A DNA stretch of 36,995 bases from an uncultured Lachnospiraceae bacterium. Lineage in GTDB: Bacteria; Bacillota; Clostridia; Lachnospirales; Lachnospiraceae. The translations under genes and the position numbers were made by a program. Under the pieces are notes generated by a model that saw only the letters and a program-made list of their open reading frames with translations, was not told the DNA's origin and did not search any database. Shown piece by piece: positions 8,214-17,244 of this stretch. Location: NCBI GenBank assembly GCA_947625465.1, contig CANQOK010000023.1, forward strand, positions 1 to 36,995, written 5' to 3'. Position 1 is the stretch's first letter. The number at the start of each line of letters is the position of its first letter.

Positions 8214-9131
8214 ATGAAAATTTTGCAGTATACGGCGCAGCTGCGGCTTTGCGATACCGCGATTGCAGTCGGAAAATTTGACGGTGTACATCTGGGGCAT
8301 CAGATGATCTTACAAGAACTGCAAAAACAAAAACAGAAAGGCCTTAAGTCTGTGGCAGTGACATTCGATCACGCGCCGGGAACCGTACTCAGACAGGAAG
8401 AAGAACATTGCCTGCTTACCGGGACGGAACGGAATCTGTATTATGAACAGATGGGGCTTGATTATGTGGTCGTGCTGCCTGCCGTAAGACAGATCTTACA
8501 GATGCCTGCGCCCGATTTTCTGAAAACGGTCCTGTGCGGACAGTTGGGAATGCGCTGTATTGTAGCCGGTTCTGATTTTTGCTTTGGAAAGGACCGGATG
8601 GGAGACAGCCGGTTTTTACGGGAAATGGCCCCCGGATACGGATACAATGCGGTCATCCTGCCAAAACTGAAACAAAACGACCGGGAGATCAGCAGCACTT
8701 ATGTAAAAGAATTGTTATCGGCCGGCAGGATGGAAGAGATCAGCCGGCTGCTGGGGCGTCCTTATACCGTTGTCGGAAAGGTCGTTTACGGAAACCGGCT
8801 CGGCAGGACAGTGGGAATGCCGACGATCAATCTTTTGCCGGAACCCGGGAAACTGCTGCCGCCAAACGGCGTATATGCCGCGCGGGTGTACCTGAAGGGA
8901 AACCGCTATAACGGGATCACGAATGTGGGATATAAACCTACGGTCGCAAAGAAACCGGTAATGGGCGTGGAAACTCATATTTTTGACTTTGAGGAAGAAG
9001 TCTATGGAGAGATTGCCACAGTCGAACTGCTGCAGTTCGTCAGGCCGGAACGCAGATTTGAAAATCTGGAAGCAGTTAAGGCACAGGTGGACAACGATAT
9101 AACAGCAGTAAAGAAACATTTACACATTTAG
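8214..9131 (+). CDS. ribF: Bifunctional riboflavin kinase / FAD synthetase
   Basis: RibF phosphorylates riboflavin to FMN and adenylylates FMN to FAD. The 305-residue protein has the N-terminal nucleotidyltransferase domain with AVGKFDGVHLGHQMIL (G20-H29 region), a conserved VAGSDFCFGKDRMGD, and ISSTYVKELLSAGRM. The C-terminal riboflavin kinase domain begins about residue 180 with GRPYTVVGKVVYGNRLGRT, GMPTINLLP and NGVYAARV. It follows truB by 35 bases, the standard truB-ribF pair. No FMN riboswitch precedes it; that switch sits in this window in front of the riboflavin transporter gene instead, so uptake is regulated and cofactor formation apparently is not. Confidence 0.95.
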   Translation: MKILQYTAQLRLCDTAIAVGKFDGVHLGHQMILQELQKQKQKGLKSVAVTFDHAPGTVLRQEEEHCLLTGTERNLYYEQMGLDYVVVLPAVRQILQMPAPDFLKTVLCGQLGMRCIVAGSDFCFGKDRMGDSRFLREMAPGYGYNAVILPKLKQNDREISSTYVKELLSAGRMEEISRLLGRPYTVVGKVVYGNRLGRTVGMPTINLLPEPGKLLPPNGVYAARVYLKGNRYNGITNVGYKPTVAKKPVMGVETHIFDFEEEVYGEIATVELLQFVRPERRFENLEAVKAQVDNDITAVKKHLHI

Positions 9132-9153
9132 AGGAGGCCATTGCGGGAAAAAT

Positions 9154-10785
9154 ATGAGTCTTAAAAACATTTTTTTGCTGTTTGGGGGACTGGGATTCTT
9201 TTTGTATGGTATGAAACTGATGAGCGAAGGCATGGAGAAAGTTGCCGGCGCAAAGATGCGGAAGGTTCTGGAACTGTGTACCAGGAACCGGTTTGTGGGA
9301 ATGGTGGTCGGTCTGCTTTTTACGGCGGTGATCCAGTCATCCAGCGCAACGACGGTCATGGTCGTCAGCTTTGTAAACTCCGGGCTGATCAGCCTGGTGC
9401 AGGCAGTCGGTCCGATCCTGGGCGCGAATATTGGTACTACAGTGACCGGTCTGCTGGTTACGCTGAAACTGGAGGACGTGGCGCCGCTTATTATTATTGC
9501 CGGCGTTATCATGGTATCGTTTTCCAAGAAGCCTATGGTGCAGAAAGCCGGTGAAGTAATCCTGGGCTTCGGCGTTTTGTTTTACGGCATGGGCGTTATG
9601 TCGTCTTCCATGCGCAGCATGGGCGAAAGCGAAGCGGTCAGAAACGCGCTGATGTCACTGGAAAATCCGTTTCTGGCGGTACTGGCAGGCTTTGTGATCA
9701 CAACAATCCTGCAAAGCTCGTCCGCCTCTACCGGTATCCTGATTGCCATGGCAAGTGAAGGACTGCTGGGCCTCCCAATCTGCATGTATCTGTTGTTAGG
9801 CTGCAATATGGGTACCTGTACTTCGGCGATGATCGCCAGCATTAATGGTAAGAAGGATGCGAAACGTGCCGCCTGGGTACACATGCTGTTTAATGTCTTC
9901 GCCATGCTGATCACGGTTCCGGTCCTGATGATCTTTATGAGGCCAATCACAGGATTTTTCACGGGATTCATTGGTTCTGCAGGCAGACAGGTGGCAATGG
10001 CCAATATTATATTTAAGACGATCCATGTGATCATTTTGTTCCCGTTTGCCGGACTGCTGGTCAAGCTGGCGACCCTGCTGGTGCCGGGCACCGATCAGAA
10101 GACCGAGAAGTACGAACTGAAATACATTGGTCAGCGGGATATCTTTACGCCTGCTTCGGTAGATTTTGATATTACCAGAGAGATCCGGAGAATGGGAAAT
10201 ATCGCGAAAGACAATCTGCAGCTGGCCGGCGAAGCGCTGATCGAGATGGATACGGGAAAAATCAATAAAGTGCTTAAAACCGAGGAGCAGATCGATGTGC
10301 TCTGCAATCAGATCACCAATTATCTGGTCGACATCGCATCCAAGGAACTGCCGTTTTCTACGGCGAAAAATCTGGCTGCGTACTTCCATGTAGTCAGCGA
10401 CTTTGAACGGATCGGAGACCATGCGGAAAATCTGGCGGAATTTGCGCAGACGCGGATTTCGGAGAATCTGGAATTTTCCGAAAAGAGCCTGGAAGGGTTA
10501 AGGCAAATGCTGGATCTGACCGTGACGGCAGTTGAATATTCTATTGAGATGTTTGCTGAAGATAATATGGAGCACAAGCAGGAGATCGTTCGTCTGGAAA
10601 ATGAAGTGGACGATCTGGAGGATCGCCTGCAGTTAGAGCATATGGACCGTCTGGCGAAAAATGAATGTTCACCGCGTACCGCGATCTATACGGAAATTCT
10701 GTCGAATCTGGAGCGCGCGTCCGATCACGCGACGAATATTGCGTTCGCGATTCACAAGCAGGACAGGCTCAAAGAAATGAAATAG
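9154..10785 (+). CDS. Na/Pi-cotransporter family protein with PhoU-like C-terminus
   Basis: This membrane protein is of the NptA/YjbB type (SLC34-like core), proposed to move phosphate with sodium, often outward in bacteria. The 543-residue protein has two inverted repeats, each carrying the family signature: QSSSATT at 61-67 and QSSSAST at 187-193. Several hydrophobic helices run through about residue 310. A PhoU-like helical-bundle domain follows (about 340-540), with ISKELPFSTAKNLAAYFHVVSDFERIGDHAENLAEFA and ILSNLERASDHATNIAF type repeats only in part. An AGAGGAGG site lies upstream of the ATG. It follows ribF by 22 bases and may share its transcript. Confidence 0.9.
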   Translation: MSLKNIFLLFGGLGFFLYGMKLMSEGMEKVAGAKMRKVLELCTRNRFVGMVVGLLFTAVIQSSSATTVMVVSFVNSGLISLVQAVGPILGANIGTTVTGLLVTLKLEDVAPLIIIAGVIMVSFSKKPMVQKAGEVILGFGVLFYGMGVMSSSMRSMGESEAVRNALMSLENPFLAVLAGFVITTILQSSSASTGILIAMASEGLLGLPICMYLLLGCNMGTCTSAMIASINGKKDAKRAAWVHMLFNVFAMLITVPVLMIFMRPITGFFTGFIGSAGRQVAMANIIFKTIHVIILFPFAGLLVKLATLLVPGTDQKTEKYELKYIGQRDIFTPASVDFDITREIRRMGNIAKDNLQLAGEALIEMDTGKINKVLKTEEQIDVLCNQITNYLVDIASKELPFSTAKNLAAYFHVVSDFERIGDHAENLAEFAQTRISENLEFSEKSLEGLRQMLDLTVTAVEYSIEMFAEDNMEHKQEIVRLENEVDDLEDRLQLEHMDRLAKNECSPRTAIYTEILSNLERASDHATNIAFAIHKQDRLKEMK

Positions 10786-10833
10786 GAAATTTTTCTCTTA
10801 TTTCAAAGATTGCAGTAGAAATTTTATAAAAAT

Positions 10834-10844
10834 TATGCTATACT
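10834..10844 (+). promoter_or_regulatory. Candidate extended -10 promoter of hpf
   Basis: TATACT at 10839-10844 is preceded by TG one base upstream, giving the extended -10 form TGnTATACT, about 60 bases before the hpf start. No good -35 hexamer lies at normal distance. Confidence 0.45.
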
Positions 10845-10906
10845 GAGGACAAGAGTAAAGGTCCGTTACGGTTTACAATACTCACACATGAAAGGAGATG
10901 GGCATC

Positions 10907-11434
10907 ATGCGTTATGTGATTACAGGCAGAAATCTGGATGTGACGGAGGGATTAAAATCAGCGATTTATGACAAGATCGGTAAGCTGGAGCGTTATTTTA
11001 ATCCGGATACGGAAGTACATGTAACTCTGAGCGTCGAGAAAGACAGACAGAAGATCGAGGTTACCATTCCGGTAAAAGGGAATATTATCCGTTCCGAACA
11101 GGTCAGCAGCGATATGTATGTTTCCATTGATCTGGTGGAAGAGATTATCGAAAGACAGCTGAAGAAGTATAAGAATAAGATCATTGACAAGAGCCAGGCA
11201 AGAGACAGCTTTACCGTAGAGTATATGGATAATGATTATGAAGAAGATGACAGCGTCAAGATCATCCGTACCAAGAAGTTTGCGGTTAAGCCGATGGATC
11301 CGGAAGAAGCGTGCATTCAGATGGAATTGCTGGGACATAATTTCTATGTATTCTCGAACGCCGAGACCGGAGAAGTGAATGTAGTTTATAAGAGAAAGGG
11401 CAACACTTACGGCCTGATCGAACCGGAATTTTAA
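10907..11434 (+). CDS. hpf: Ribosome hibernation promoting factor, long form
   Basis: Long-form HPF binds the decoding region of idle ribosomes and its C-terminal domain dimerises them into 100S particles. The 175-residue product has the N-terminal ribosome-binding domain (MRYVITGRNLDVTEGLKSAI to about 105). After an acidic linker comes the C-terminal dimerisation domain with EEACIQMELLGHNFYVFSNAETGEVNVVYKR. I use the ATG at 10907, nine bases after AAAGGAG (10891-10897); an ATG at 10898 lies directly against that site and is unlikely. It is a single-gene unit with a strong terminator behind it. The gene is usually induced on entry to stationary phase; no stress-sigma site is obvious here. Confidence 0.95.
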   Translation: MRYVITGRNLDVTEGLKSAIYDKIGKLERYFNPDTEVHVTLSVEKDRQKIEVTIPVKGNIIRSEQVSSDMYVSIDLVEEIIERQLKKYKNKIIDKSQARDSFTVEYMDNDYEEDDSVKIIRTKKFAVKPMDPEEACIQMELLGHNFYVFSNAETGEVNVVYKRKGNTYGLIEPEF

Positions 11435-11463
11435 ACAGAATACTTTGTGAAGGATAGAAAAAG

Positions 11464-11498
11464 AGGAACTGTATCCATGCGGTACGGTTCCTTTTTTT
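11464..11498 (+). terminator. Intrinsic terminator after hpf
   Basis: AGGAACTGTA pairs with TACGGTTCCT (one G-U pair) around a nine-base loop and is followed by seven T residues. This is a strong Rho-independent terminator that separates hpf from the asparaginase gene. Confidence 0.93.
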
Positions 11499-11566
11499 GT
11501 GCTTGAATTGAAAAATATATTTAAAGCAGCGGGAATCCCTGTATTTTTAATGGAATTTCGTTTTGA

Positions 11567-11594
11567 TTGACAAAAAAAACGGACATGCTATAGT
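11567..11594 (+). promoter_or_regulatory. Sigma-A-type promoter of the asparaginase gene
   Basis: TTGACA (11567-11572) and TATAGT (11589-11594) are separated by 16 bases, with an upstream TG next to the -10. The start codon is 29 bases downstream. Confidence 0.8.
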
Positions 11595-11623
11595 TAAAGT
11601 AACGGAATCTGGAGGAAATAGGC

Positions 11624-12613
11624 ATGAAACTTTTATTTATATTTACCGGAGGCACCATCGGCAGCACCTTTGACGGCAGCTATATCTCTGTAGACAGGGG
11701 AAAGCCTTACCGTCTGCTGGAAGAGTATGAGCGGCGTTACGGCTCTTTGCCGGAATATGATACGCTGGAACCCTATCGGGAACTGAGTGAAAACAATACG
11801 GGGAAAACGATACAGGCTTTGATCGATTGTGTGACGGCCTGCCTGCATTCCGGGTATGACGGGATCGTGGTAACGCACGGCACGGACACGCTGCAGTATT
11901 CGGCGGCGGCGCTGGCCTATGCGCTTGGCAATAAAAGGATTCCTGTCTGCCTGGTATCCAGCAATTATCCCATTGAACAGCCGGCGGCAAACGGACTGGC
12001 GAATCTGCACGGCGCCATCCGGTTTATTACGGAAAAAAGAGAAAAAGGCGTCTGGGTGCCTTATCAGAATCCGGGTGAAAATCTGAACATACACAGAGGC
12101 AGCAGGCTGCTGGCAAGTGAGGCGTATTCGGATTGTTTTTACAGTGTGCGGAAACAGATGTATGGTTGGTTGGACGAGCAGTTTGTTTTTCATTGTAATC
12201 CGGCCTATCAGGAAAGAGCAGATGAGACAGAAGGGATTCCGGTTGTTTCACTGAGAGAAGCCAGTCCGGAGGTCCTGCGGATTGAACCGTATCCCGGACT
12301 TGTCTATCCGGCGATCCCGGAAGGCGTAAAAGCAATTCTGCACGGCAGTTATCACTCTGGGACGATTAACAGTAAATCGGAAAGCGGACAGCGTTTCTTT
12401 GCGGAGGCGGCAAAGCGGAAGATTCCTGTTTTTCTGAGCGGAGTTTCGGAGGGGGCTTCTTATGAAAGTACAAGTCTGTTTGAAGACTTACAGATCGTGC
12501 CGCTGCCGGTCATGTCGCCGGTAGCCGCATATGTCAAATTATGGATGGGGCTGGCGGCAGGACTGGAACCGAAGAACTTGATGTCGCGTTCTCTGGGCGG
12601 CGACATCGTATAG
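11624..12613 (+). CDS. L-asparaginase (asparaginase/glutaminase family)
   Basis: It hydrolyses asparagine to aspartate and ammonia. The 329-residue protein has both family active-site motifs: FTGGTIGS with the nucleophilic threonine region at residues 8-14, and THGTDT at 84-89. It has no signal peptide, so it should act in the cytoplasm. The length and motifs fit the bacterial type I/II asparaginase fold. Between the motifs and the C-terminus the sequence is less typical (HGSYHSGTINS, FLSGVSEG), so substrate preference between Asn, Gln or another amide is not certain. It is a monocistronic gene with its own promoter. Confidence 0.85.
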   Translation: MKLLFIFTGGTIGSTFDGSYISVDRGKPYRLLEEYERRYGSLPEYDTLEPYRELSENNTGKTIQALIDCVTACLHSGYDGIVVTHGTDTLQYSAAALAYALGNKRIPVCLVSSNYPIEQPAANGLANLHGAIRFITEKREKGVWVPYQNPGENLNIHRGSRLLASEAYSDCFYSVRKQMYGWLDEQFVFHCNPAYQERADETEGIPVVSLREASPEVLRIEPYPGLVYPAIPEGVKAILHGSYHSGTINSKSESGQRFFAEAAKRKIPVFLSGVSEGASYESTSLFEDLQIVPLPVMSPVAAYVKLWMGLAAGLEPKNLMSRSLGGDIV

Positions 12614-12660
12614 CATTTTAAAATGTTCACATTTTTTATGGAGGATTCGGCAAAAGTCCA

Positions 12661-12689
12661 TTGCAATCTGACATTGTTTATATTATATT
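12661..12689 (+). promoter_or_regulatory. Candidate promoter of the GH51 gene
   Basis: TTGCAA (12661-12666) and TATATT (12684-12689) are separated by 17 bases in a very A/T-rich stretch, 32 bases before the GTG start of the arabinofuranosidase gene. I saw no clear catabolite-repression operator nearby. Confidence 0.6.
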
Positions 12690-12721
12690 TAATTTATATA
12701 TAAAATTTGGAGGTAATGGTC

Positions 12722-15409
12722 GTGAAAAATTGGAAAAAGGGGATAGCGCTGTGCTTGTCGGCGCTGATGACGGTATCGCTGGCCGGATGCGGCGGTACGG
12801 AAGAAACGAAGGCAACACAGGCGGAAGCGGCGACACCGAAGCATCAGGCTGATGCAACACCGCAGAAAGAAGTAACAGAATTAAAGTATTCCATGACGGT
12901 CGACGCAGATCCGGAGAAACTGGATGCGTCCAGTGAGATCAGCGATATTTTATACGGGATTTTTCTGGAGGATATTAACCATGCCGTAGATGGTGGAATG
13001 TATGCGGAGATGGTGAAAAACGGTTCTTTTGAATATGGCAGTCAGGCGAACAAGCAGGAGAAGCACGGCTGGAATACGCCGGAAACAGGGCTGACCTTTG
13101 AAGTAACGGACGGCAGTAAGGACAAGAGTTATTTAAATGAAAATAACACACATTATGCTGTTCTTACCAATACCGCATCGGAAAAGCAGGGAATCGGAAA
13201 CAGCGGTTATCTGAACGGATATGCCATTACAAAAGGTGCGAAGTATAAGGCCAGTTTGTTCTTAAAAAGCGCAGGCACATACAATGACGCAGTTACCGTC
13301 AGTCTGGAGGACAGTAAGGGAACGGTTTATGCCGAAGGCACCATTGACCGGATTACCGATCAGTGGTGGAAGTATGAAGTAGAACTGACGGCGTCGGAAA
13401 CGAAAAATTCCGGACTGAAGCTCTATGTAAAGATCGGAAAAGGAACGGTCTGGGTTGATTCTGTTTCTCTGTTCCCTAAAGAAACCTATAAGAATCGGGA
13501 GAACGGAATCCGGAAGGATATTGGAGAATATCTGGAAGCTCTGAATCCGCAGTTTCTGCGGTTTCCGGGCGGCTGCCTGATCGAGGGCAAAACACTGGAG
13601 GACGCGTATAACTGGAAACAATCCATCGGCTACGGCCTGGAATGGACGGTAAACGGTGAGAAAACGGTAGGGGATGTAGCAGCCCGCGCGTACGATCTGA
13701 ATATCTGGCAGAATTCTCAGAATGATCCGTACTATATGACATACGGAATGGGATTTTATGAATTTTTCCTGTTGTGTGAAGATCTGGACTGCCTGCCGGT
13801 ACCGGTTGTCAATGCGGGTATGACCTGCCCGATCCAGAGCCAGAATTACCGCAGTCTGAACATCAACAGCGACGAATTCAGGAAATACATACAGGACGCG
13901 CTGGATCTGATCGAGTTTTGCCGCGGCGGCGCCGATACCAAATGGGGCGCGGTCCGGATCGCCATGGGACATAAAGAGCCGTTCCCGTTAAAATATGTGG
14001 GTGTAGGCAACGAGCAGTGGCAGACAGAATACTATCAGCACTATGAGAAGTTCCTGGAAGCGCTGAATCAGGCAAAAAAAGAGAATCCGGATATCTATGG
14101 CGATATTGAATTTATCGTTGCCAACGGACCGAATTCCGGCGATACCTTTGCCTGGGACAAGATTAAACGGCAGAGCGATAAGAAAGCATATGCGGGACTG
14201 GTAGACGAGCATTATTATCAGACGCCGGAATGGTTTTTACAGAACGTAAACCGCTACGACAGCTATGAGCGGGACAGCGTACCCGTTTTCCTGGGCGAAT
14301 ATGCCGCCAAATCCAATACCATGCAGGCGGCGCTGGCGGAAGCTGCCTATCTGACCGGCGTAGAGCGGAATGCGGATATTGTGAAGATGGCCTGCTATGC
14401 TCCGATGTTTGCCAATGATAAGAATAATCAGTGGGAGCCGGATATGATCTGGTATGGCAATGACTCTGTCTACGGCTCTGTCAACTACTATGTACAGAAA
14501 ATGTTTGCCAACAATGTAGGAACGAATATAATTCCAAGCACGCTGGAGAACAAGTCGGAAGGCGCAAGCAGCCTGATCAACGGCAGAATCGGACTGGGAA
14601 CCTGGCAGACCTCCGCAACTTTTGATAATCTGACAGTGACTTCCAATACCACAAAGGATATCCTTTACAGCTCTGATTTTGAATCCGATACCATGCAGGA
14701 CTGGGATGTGCAGGAAGGCCGCTTTGCGATTGAAGGCGGTAAACTGGTGCAGTCCAATACCGGCGCGCCGAAGAATCAGAATATCGGCGATGTGGCCTAT
14801 GTGGGCGATGCGGACTGGACTGACTATACAATGGAAGTGACGGCGACCAAGACAGGCGGTGATGAAGGCTTCCTGATCCCGATCGCGGTTGAAGACGCAG
14901 ATAACTGCATGTTCTGGAATATCGGCGGCTGGGGTAATACCGTAAGCTGTCTGCAGATCGTTTCAAACGGCGTAAAAGGCGATCAGGTAGAAGGAACCGT
15001 TAAAAATATTACTTTAAAGACGAATCAGGAATATCAGATCAAGGTTGTTGTAAAAGAGGGGACCGTTCGGGGCTATTTGGACAATAGTCTGATGTTTACC
15101 TATATCCCGCCCAAGACAGAGGAGCTCTATCAGAACGCCAGCATTGCGGAAAACGGCGATATCATTATTAAGCTGGTAAATGTAAGCGGCGTAAAAGCAA
15201 CGGTCGATATGAACCTGAACTGGGTAACGGAAGAGGAAAGAACGGCAGTGGTTACCACCTTATCCGCAAAGAGCGGCGCTGTGAAAAATACAAAAGAAAA
15301 GCAGGAAGTCAAAGAGGAAGTGGGAGAACCGTTCTCCGTAGGCGGAAGCCTTACCTATGAGGCGGCGCCGTATTCTGTGAATATTATCAGGATTTCGCAG
15401 GGAAAATAA
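12722..15409 (+). CDS. Lipoprotein alpha-L-arabinofuranosidase, GH51 family
   Basis: A retaining enzyme that should release terminal L-arabinose from arabinan, arabinoxylan or arabinogalactan. The 895-residue protein starts with a lipoprotein signal (lipobox L-A-G-C, Cys23), so it is anchored outside the membrane. A carbohydrate-binding-like beta domain (about 105-260) is inserted near the start of the GH51 fold. The TIM barrel has acid/base E431 in GNEQWQ and nucleophile E526 in FLGEYAAKS. A LamG-like beta-sandwich (about 616-785) is inserted before the C-terminal domain. I choose GTG 12722 because GGAGG at 12709-12713 fits it; ATG 12716 is too close. It pairs with the GH43 gene downstream. 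Confidence 0.88.
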   Translation: MKNWKKGIALCLSALMTVSLAGCGGTEETKATQAEAATPKHQADATPQKEVTELKYSMTVDADPEKLDASSEISDILYGIFLEDINHAVDGGMYAEMVKNGSFEYGSQANKQEKHGWNTPETGLTFEVTDGSKDKSYLNENNTHYAVLTNTASEKQGIGNSGYLNGYAITKGAKYKASLFLKSAGTYNDAVTVSLEDSKGTVYAEGTIDRITDQWWKYEVELTASETKNSGLKLYVKIGKGTVWVDSVSLFPKETYKNRENGIRKDIGEYLEALNPQFLRFPGGCLIEGKTLEDAYNWKQSIGYGLEWTVNGEKTVGDVAARAYDLNIWQNSQNDPYYMTYGMGFYEFFLLCEDLDCLPVPVVNAGMTCPIQSQNYRSLNINSDEFRKYIQDALDLIEFCRGGADTKWGAVRIAMGHKEPFPLKYVGVGNEQWQTEYYQHYEKFLEALNQAKKENPDIYGDIEFIVANGPNSGDTFAWDKIKRQSDKKAYAGLVDEHYYQTPEWFLQNVNRYDSYERDSVPVFLGEYAAKSNTMQAALAEAAYLTGVERNADIVKMACYAPMFANDKNNQWEPDMIWYGNDSVYGSVNYYVQKMFANNVGTNIIPSTLENKSEGASSLINGRIGLGTWQTSATFDNLTVTSNTTKDILYSSDFESDTMQDWDVQEGRFAIEGGKLVQSNTGAPKNQNIGDVAYVGDADWTDYTMEVTATKTGGDEGFLIPIAVEDADNCMFWNIGGWGNTVSCLQIVSNGVKGDQVEGTVKNITLKTNQEYQIKVVVKEGTVRGYLDNSLMFTYIPPKTEELYQNASIAENGDIIIKLVNVSGVKATVDMNLNWVTEEERTAVVTTLSAKSGAVKNTKEKQEVKEEVGEPFSVGGSLTYEAAPYSVNIIRISQGK

Positions 15410-15412
15410 AAA

Positions 15413-15447
15413 TTGTGCTTTCATAAATGGAAAAAGTATGCTAGTAT
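15413..15447 (+). promoter_or_regulatory. Weak candidate promoter of the GH43 gene
   Basis: TTGTGC at 15413-15418 is followed after 18 bases by TATGCT (15437-15442), and an overlapping TGCTAGTAT gives an alternative extended -10. Either would start transcription a short way before the GH43 ATG at 15490. Both are far from consensus, so read-through from the GH51 gene is equally possible. Confidence 0.35.
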
Positions 15448-15489
15448 TTAGATAAGATTACCAATAAGCAGAACAGAGAGGAAATTAGG

Positions 15490-17118
15490 ATGGAGAAGCA
15501 TTTTTATGTAAGACCATATACAATGGACTGGAATAATGAAGAATCTGACAGCTTACATCTGGAGTACAGTTATGATAAGACCACATGGTATGCCTTTAAC
15601 GGAGGAAACGGCGTACTTTTTCCGAGGGCGGGTTCCAGGCGGATGAAGAAGCCGATGATCGTTCAGAAAGACGGCGGATTTGTACTGTATGGGACAGATG
15701 CCTGTGACAGCAATCTGATATTTGTATATACCTCGCAGGATCTGATCCACTATGACGAACAGGACTGCATGGATGCCGCCGCCGCAGAAGCGGCCGGCTA
15801 TCAGTATGAAGAAGGCGGAATGATCGAGGTTTCGGAAACGGTATTGTCAGGCATGCAGGCAGTATATGGAAAACCGGAGCCGGTCACGGTGACCGGAACG
15901 GAACGGGCGGTTCTGACTGTAAGTTCCGCTGCGGAACTGCCGGAGCGTGTGAAGGTGTATTATTCCAACGGCGGCGTGGAAGAAGAACGGGTATACTGGG
16001 AAGATGCGGACAGGCTGTCGGCCGGAGCCGGGACGTATACTATACACGGACATGTGAATCAGCATCACTATACGAATCCGTTTATTTATCACCGTGCAGA
16101 TCCGTTCATTTATAAGCATACGGACGGGACCTATTATTTTACGGCTTCTCATACGGATGATACCCACAATCTGGACGGCGCGTACCAGTACCGCCATGTT
16201 TATCTGCGGCATGCGGCGACCTTGGAGGATCTGGCTGACGGCTCCGGCAGATATGAGGAGATCTCCGTATTTGACAGGGATCCCCTGCCGGGTAACTGCA
16301 GTCCGCATATCTGGGCGCCGGAAGTACATTATATTCGCGGAAAATGGTATATTTATTTTACGACGGCTGTCAATGAACATGATCTTTGGAGTATCCGTCC
16401 CCATGCGCTGGAGTGCCTGGGAGACGATCCCATGACCTGTGAATGGGTGAACAGAGGACCGATCCGGAAGACAACGCAGGACAACATCGCGTTTACCGAT
16501 TTCTCTTTGGATCATACTGTGCTGCAGTTAAATGATGAACTGTATCTGTTCTGGGCGGAGAAGCACCCGATTGAATCCAGCATTTACGCCGCTAAAATGG
16601 TAGATCCGCTTACCATTGATTCCAGCCGGATCGCCACGATCGTATCCCCGGTATTTAACTGGGAACGCCATGGATTTGAAGTATGTGAGGGACCCGGATT
16701 CATCCGCAGGAACGGTAAGATCTTTATGACCTATTCTGCCAGCGGCACCGACGCATTTTACTGCAACGGCCTGATGACCATAGATGAGGACGCGGATCTG
16801 CTTGACGCGACCAACTGGCATAAGAGTCCGTTCCCGGTATTCCAGTCTTCCCGGCAGAACGGGCAGTTTGGACCGGGACATAACAGTTTTACGTTTGATG
16901 AAGACGGACATGATATTTTCGTTTATCATGTCAGACAGGAGGAACGCTATCTGATCGATCAGGGTTATGAGCCGTTATATGATGCGGGAAGAAACGCGTC
17001 TCTGGTCCGGTTATATTGGAATCCGGACGGAACCCCGAATTTTGCGGTACCGATGCCCGCGGGAGCAGGCTATGATGAGGAGATTCCGGTTGAGGCGGAA
17101 GTGACAGTGGAAGCATAG
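15490..17118 (+). CDS. Glycoside hydrolase family 43 protein with internal Ig-like domain
   Basis: GH43 enzymes are inverting beta-propeller hydrolases acting on arabinose or xylose linkages. In this 542-residue protein the catalytic propeller occupies about 195-540 and has all three acids: base D204 in RADPFIY, D341 in SLDHTVL and acid E400 in CEGPGF. Before it lies a small Ig-like segment (about 130-190, VKVYYSNGGVEEERVYWED), and before that an N-terminal stretch with propeller-like wording (FVYTSQDLIHY). There is no signal peptide, so it is probably cytoplasmic, unlike the GH51 lipoprotein 80 bases upstream. Together they suggest uptake and internal cleavage of arabino-oligosaccharides. 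Exact substrate is not readable. Confidence 0.85.
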   Translation: MEKHFYVRPYTMDWNNEESDSLHLEYSYDKTTWYAFNGGNGVLFPRAGSRRMKKPMIVQKDGGFVLYGTDACDSNLIFVYTSQDLIHYDEQDCMDAAAAEAAGYQYEEGGMIEVSETVLSGMQAVYGKPEPVTVTGTERAVLTVSSAAELPERVKVYYSNGGVEEERVYWEDADRLSAGAGTYTIHGHVNQHHYTNPFIYHRADPFIYKHTDGTYYFTASHTDDTHNLDGAYQYRHVYLRHAATLEDLADGSGRYEEISVFDRDPLPGNCSPHIWAPEVHYIRGKWYIYFTTAVNEHDLWSIRPHALECLGDDPMTCEWVNRGPIRKTTQDNIAFTDFSLDHTVLQLNDELYLFWAEKHPIESSIYAAKMVDPLTIDSSRIATIVSPVFNWERHGFEVCEGPGFIRRNGKIFMTYSASGTDAFYCNGLMTIDEDADLLDATNWHKSPFPVFQSSRQNGQFGPGHNSFTFDEDGHDIFVYHVRQEERYLIDQGYEPLYDAGRNASLVRLYWNPDGTPNFAVPMPAGAGYDEEIPVEAEVTVEA

Positions 17119-17166
17119 GCATAGATTGTATAAGATCAGAAATATTTGGAAGAATGGATAGTATAA

Positions 17167-17217
17167 GGCTGTTGCAAAACGGGATGCGTTCAGAGAGAAC
17201 GCTGTTTTGCAGCAGCC
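17167..17217 (+). repeat. Long imperfect palindrome before the M16C peptidase gene
   Basis: A 14-base arm GGCTGTTGCAAAAC pairs with GTTTTGCAGCAGCC (one G-U pair). Inside it, after a short internal loop, GCGTTC and GAACGC pair around AGAGA. The hairpin ends 27 bases before the ATG at 17245. No T run follows, so it is not a standard terminator. It could terminate the GH43 transcript weakly, be an RNA-processing site, or be a dispersed palindromic repeat. Confidence 0.85.
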
Positions 17218-17244
17218 CGATTATTAAGAGAAAGGATTGACAAA

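Noticed and set aside
12620-12637. AAAATG-TTCA-CATTTT hairpin as terminator of the asparaginase gene
   Set aside because: Six A/T-rich pairs are too weak to call with confidence; it may still contribute.
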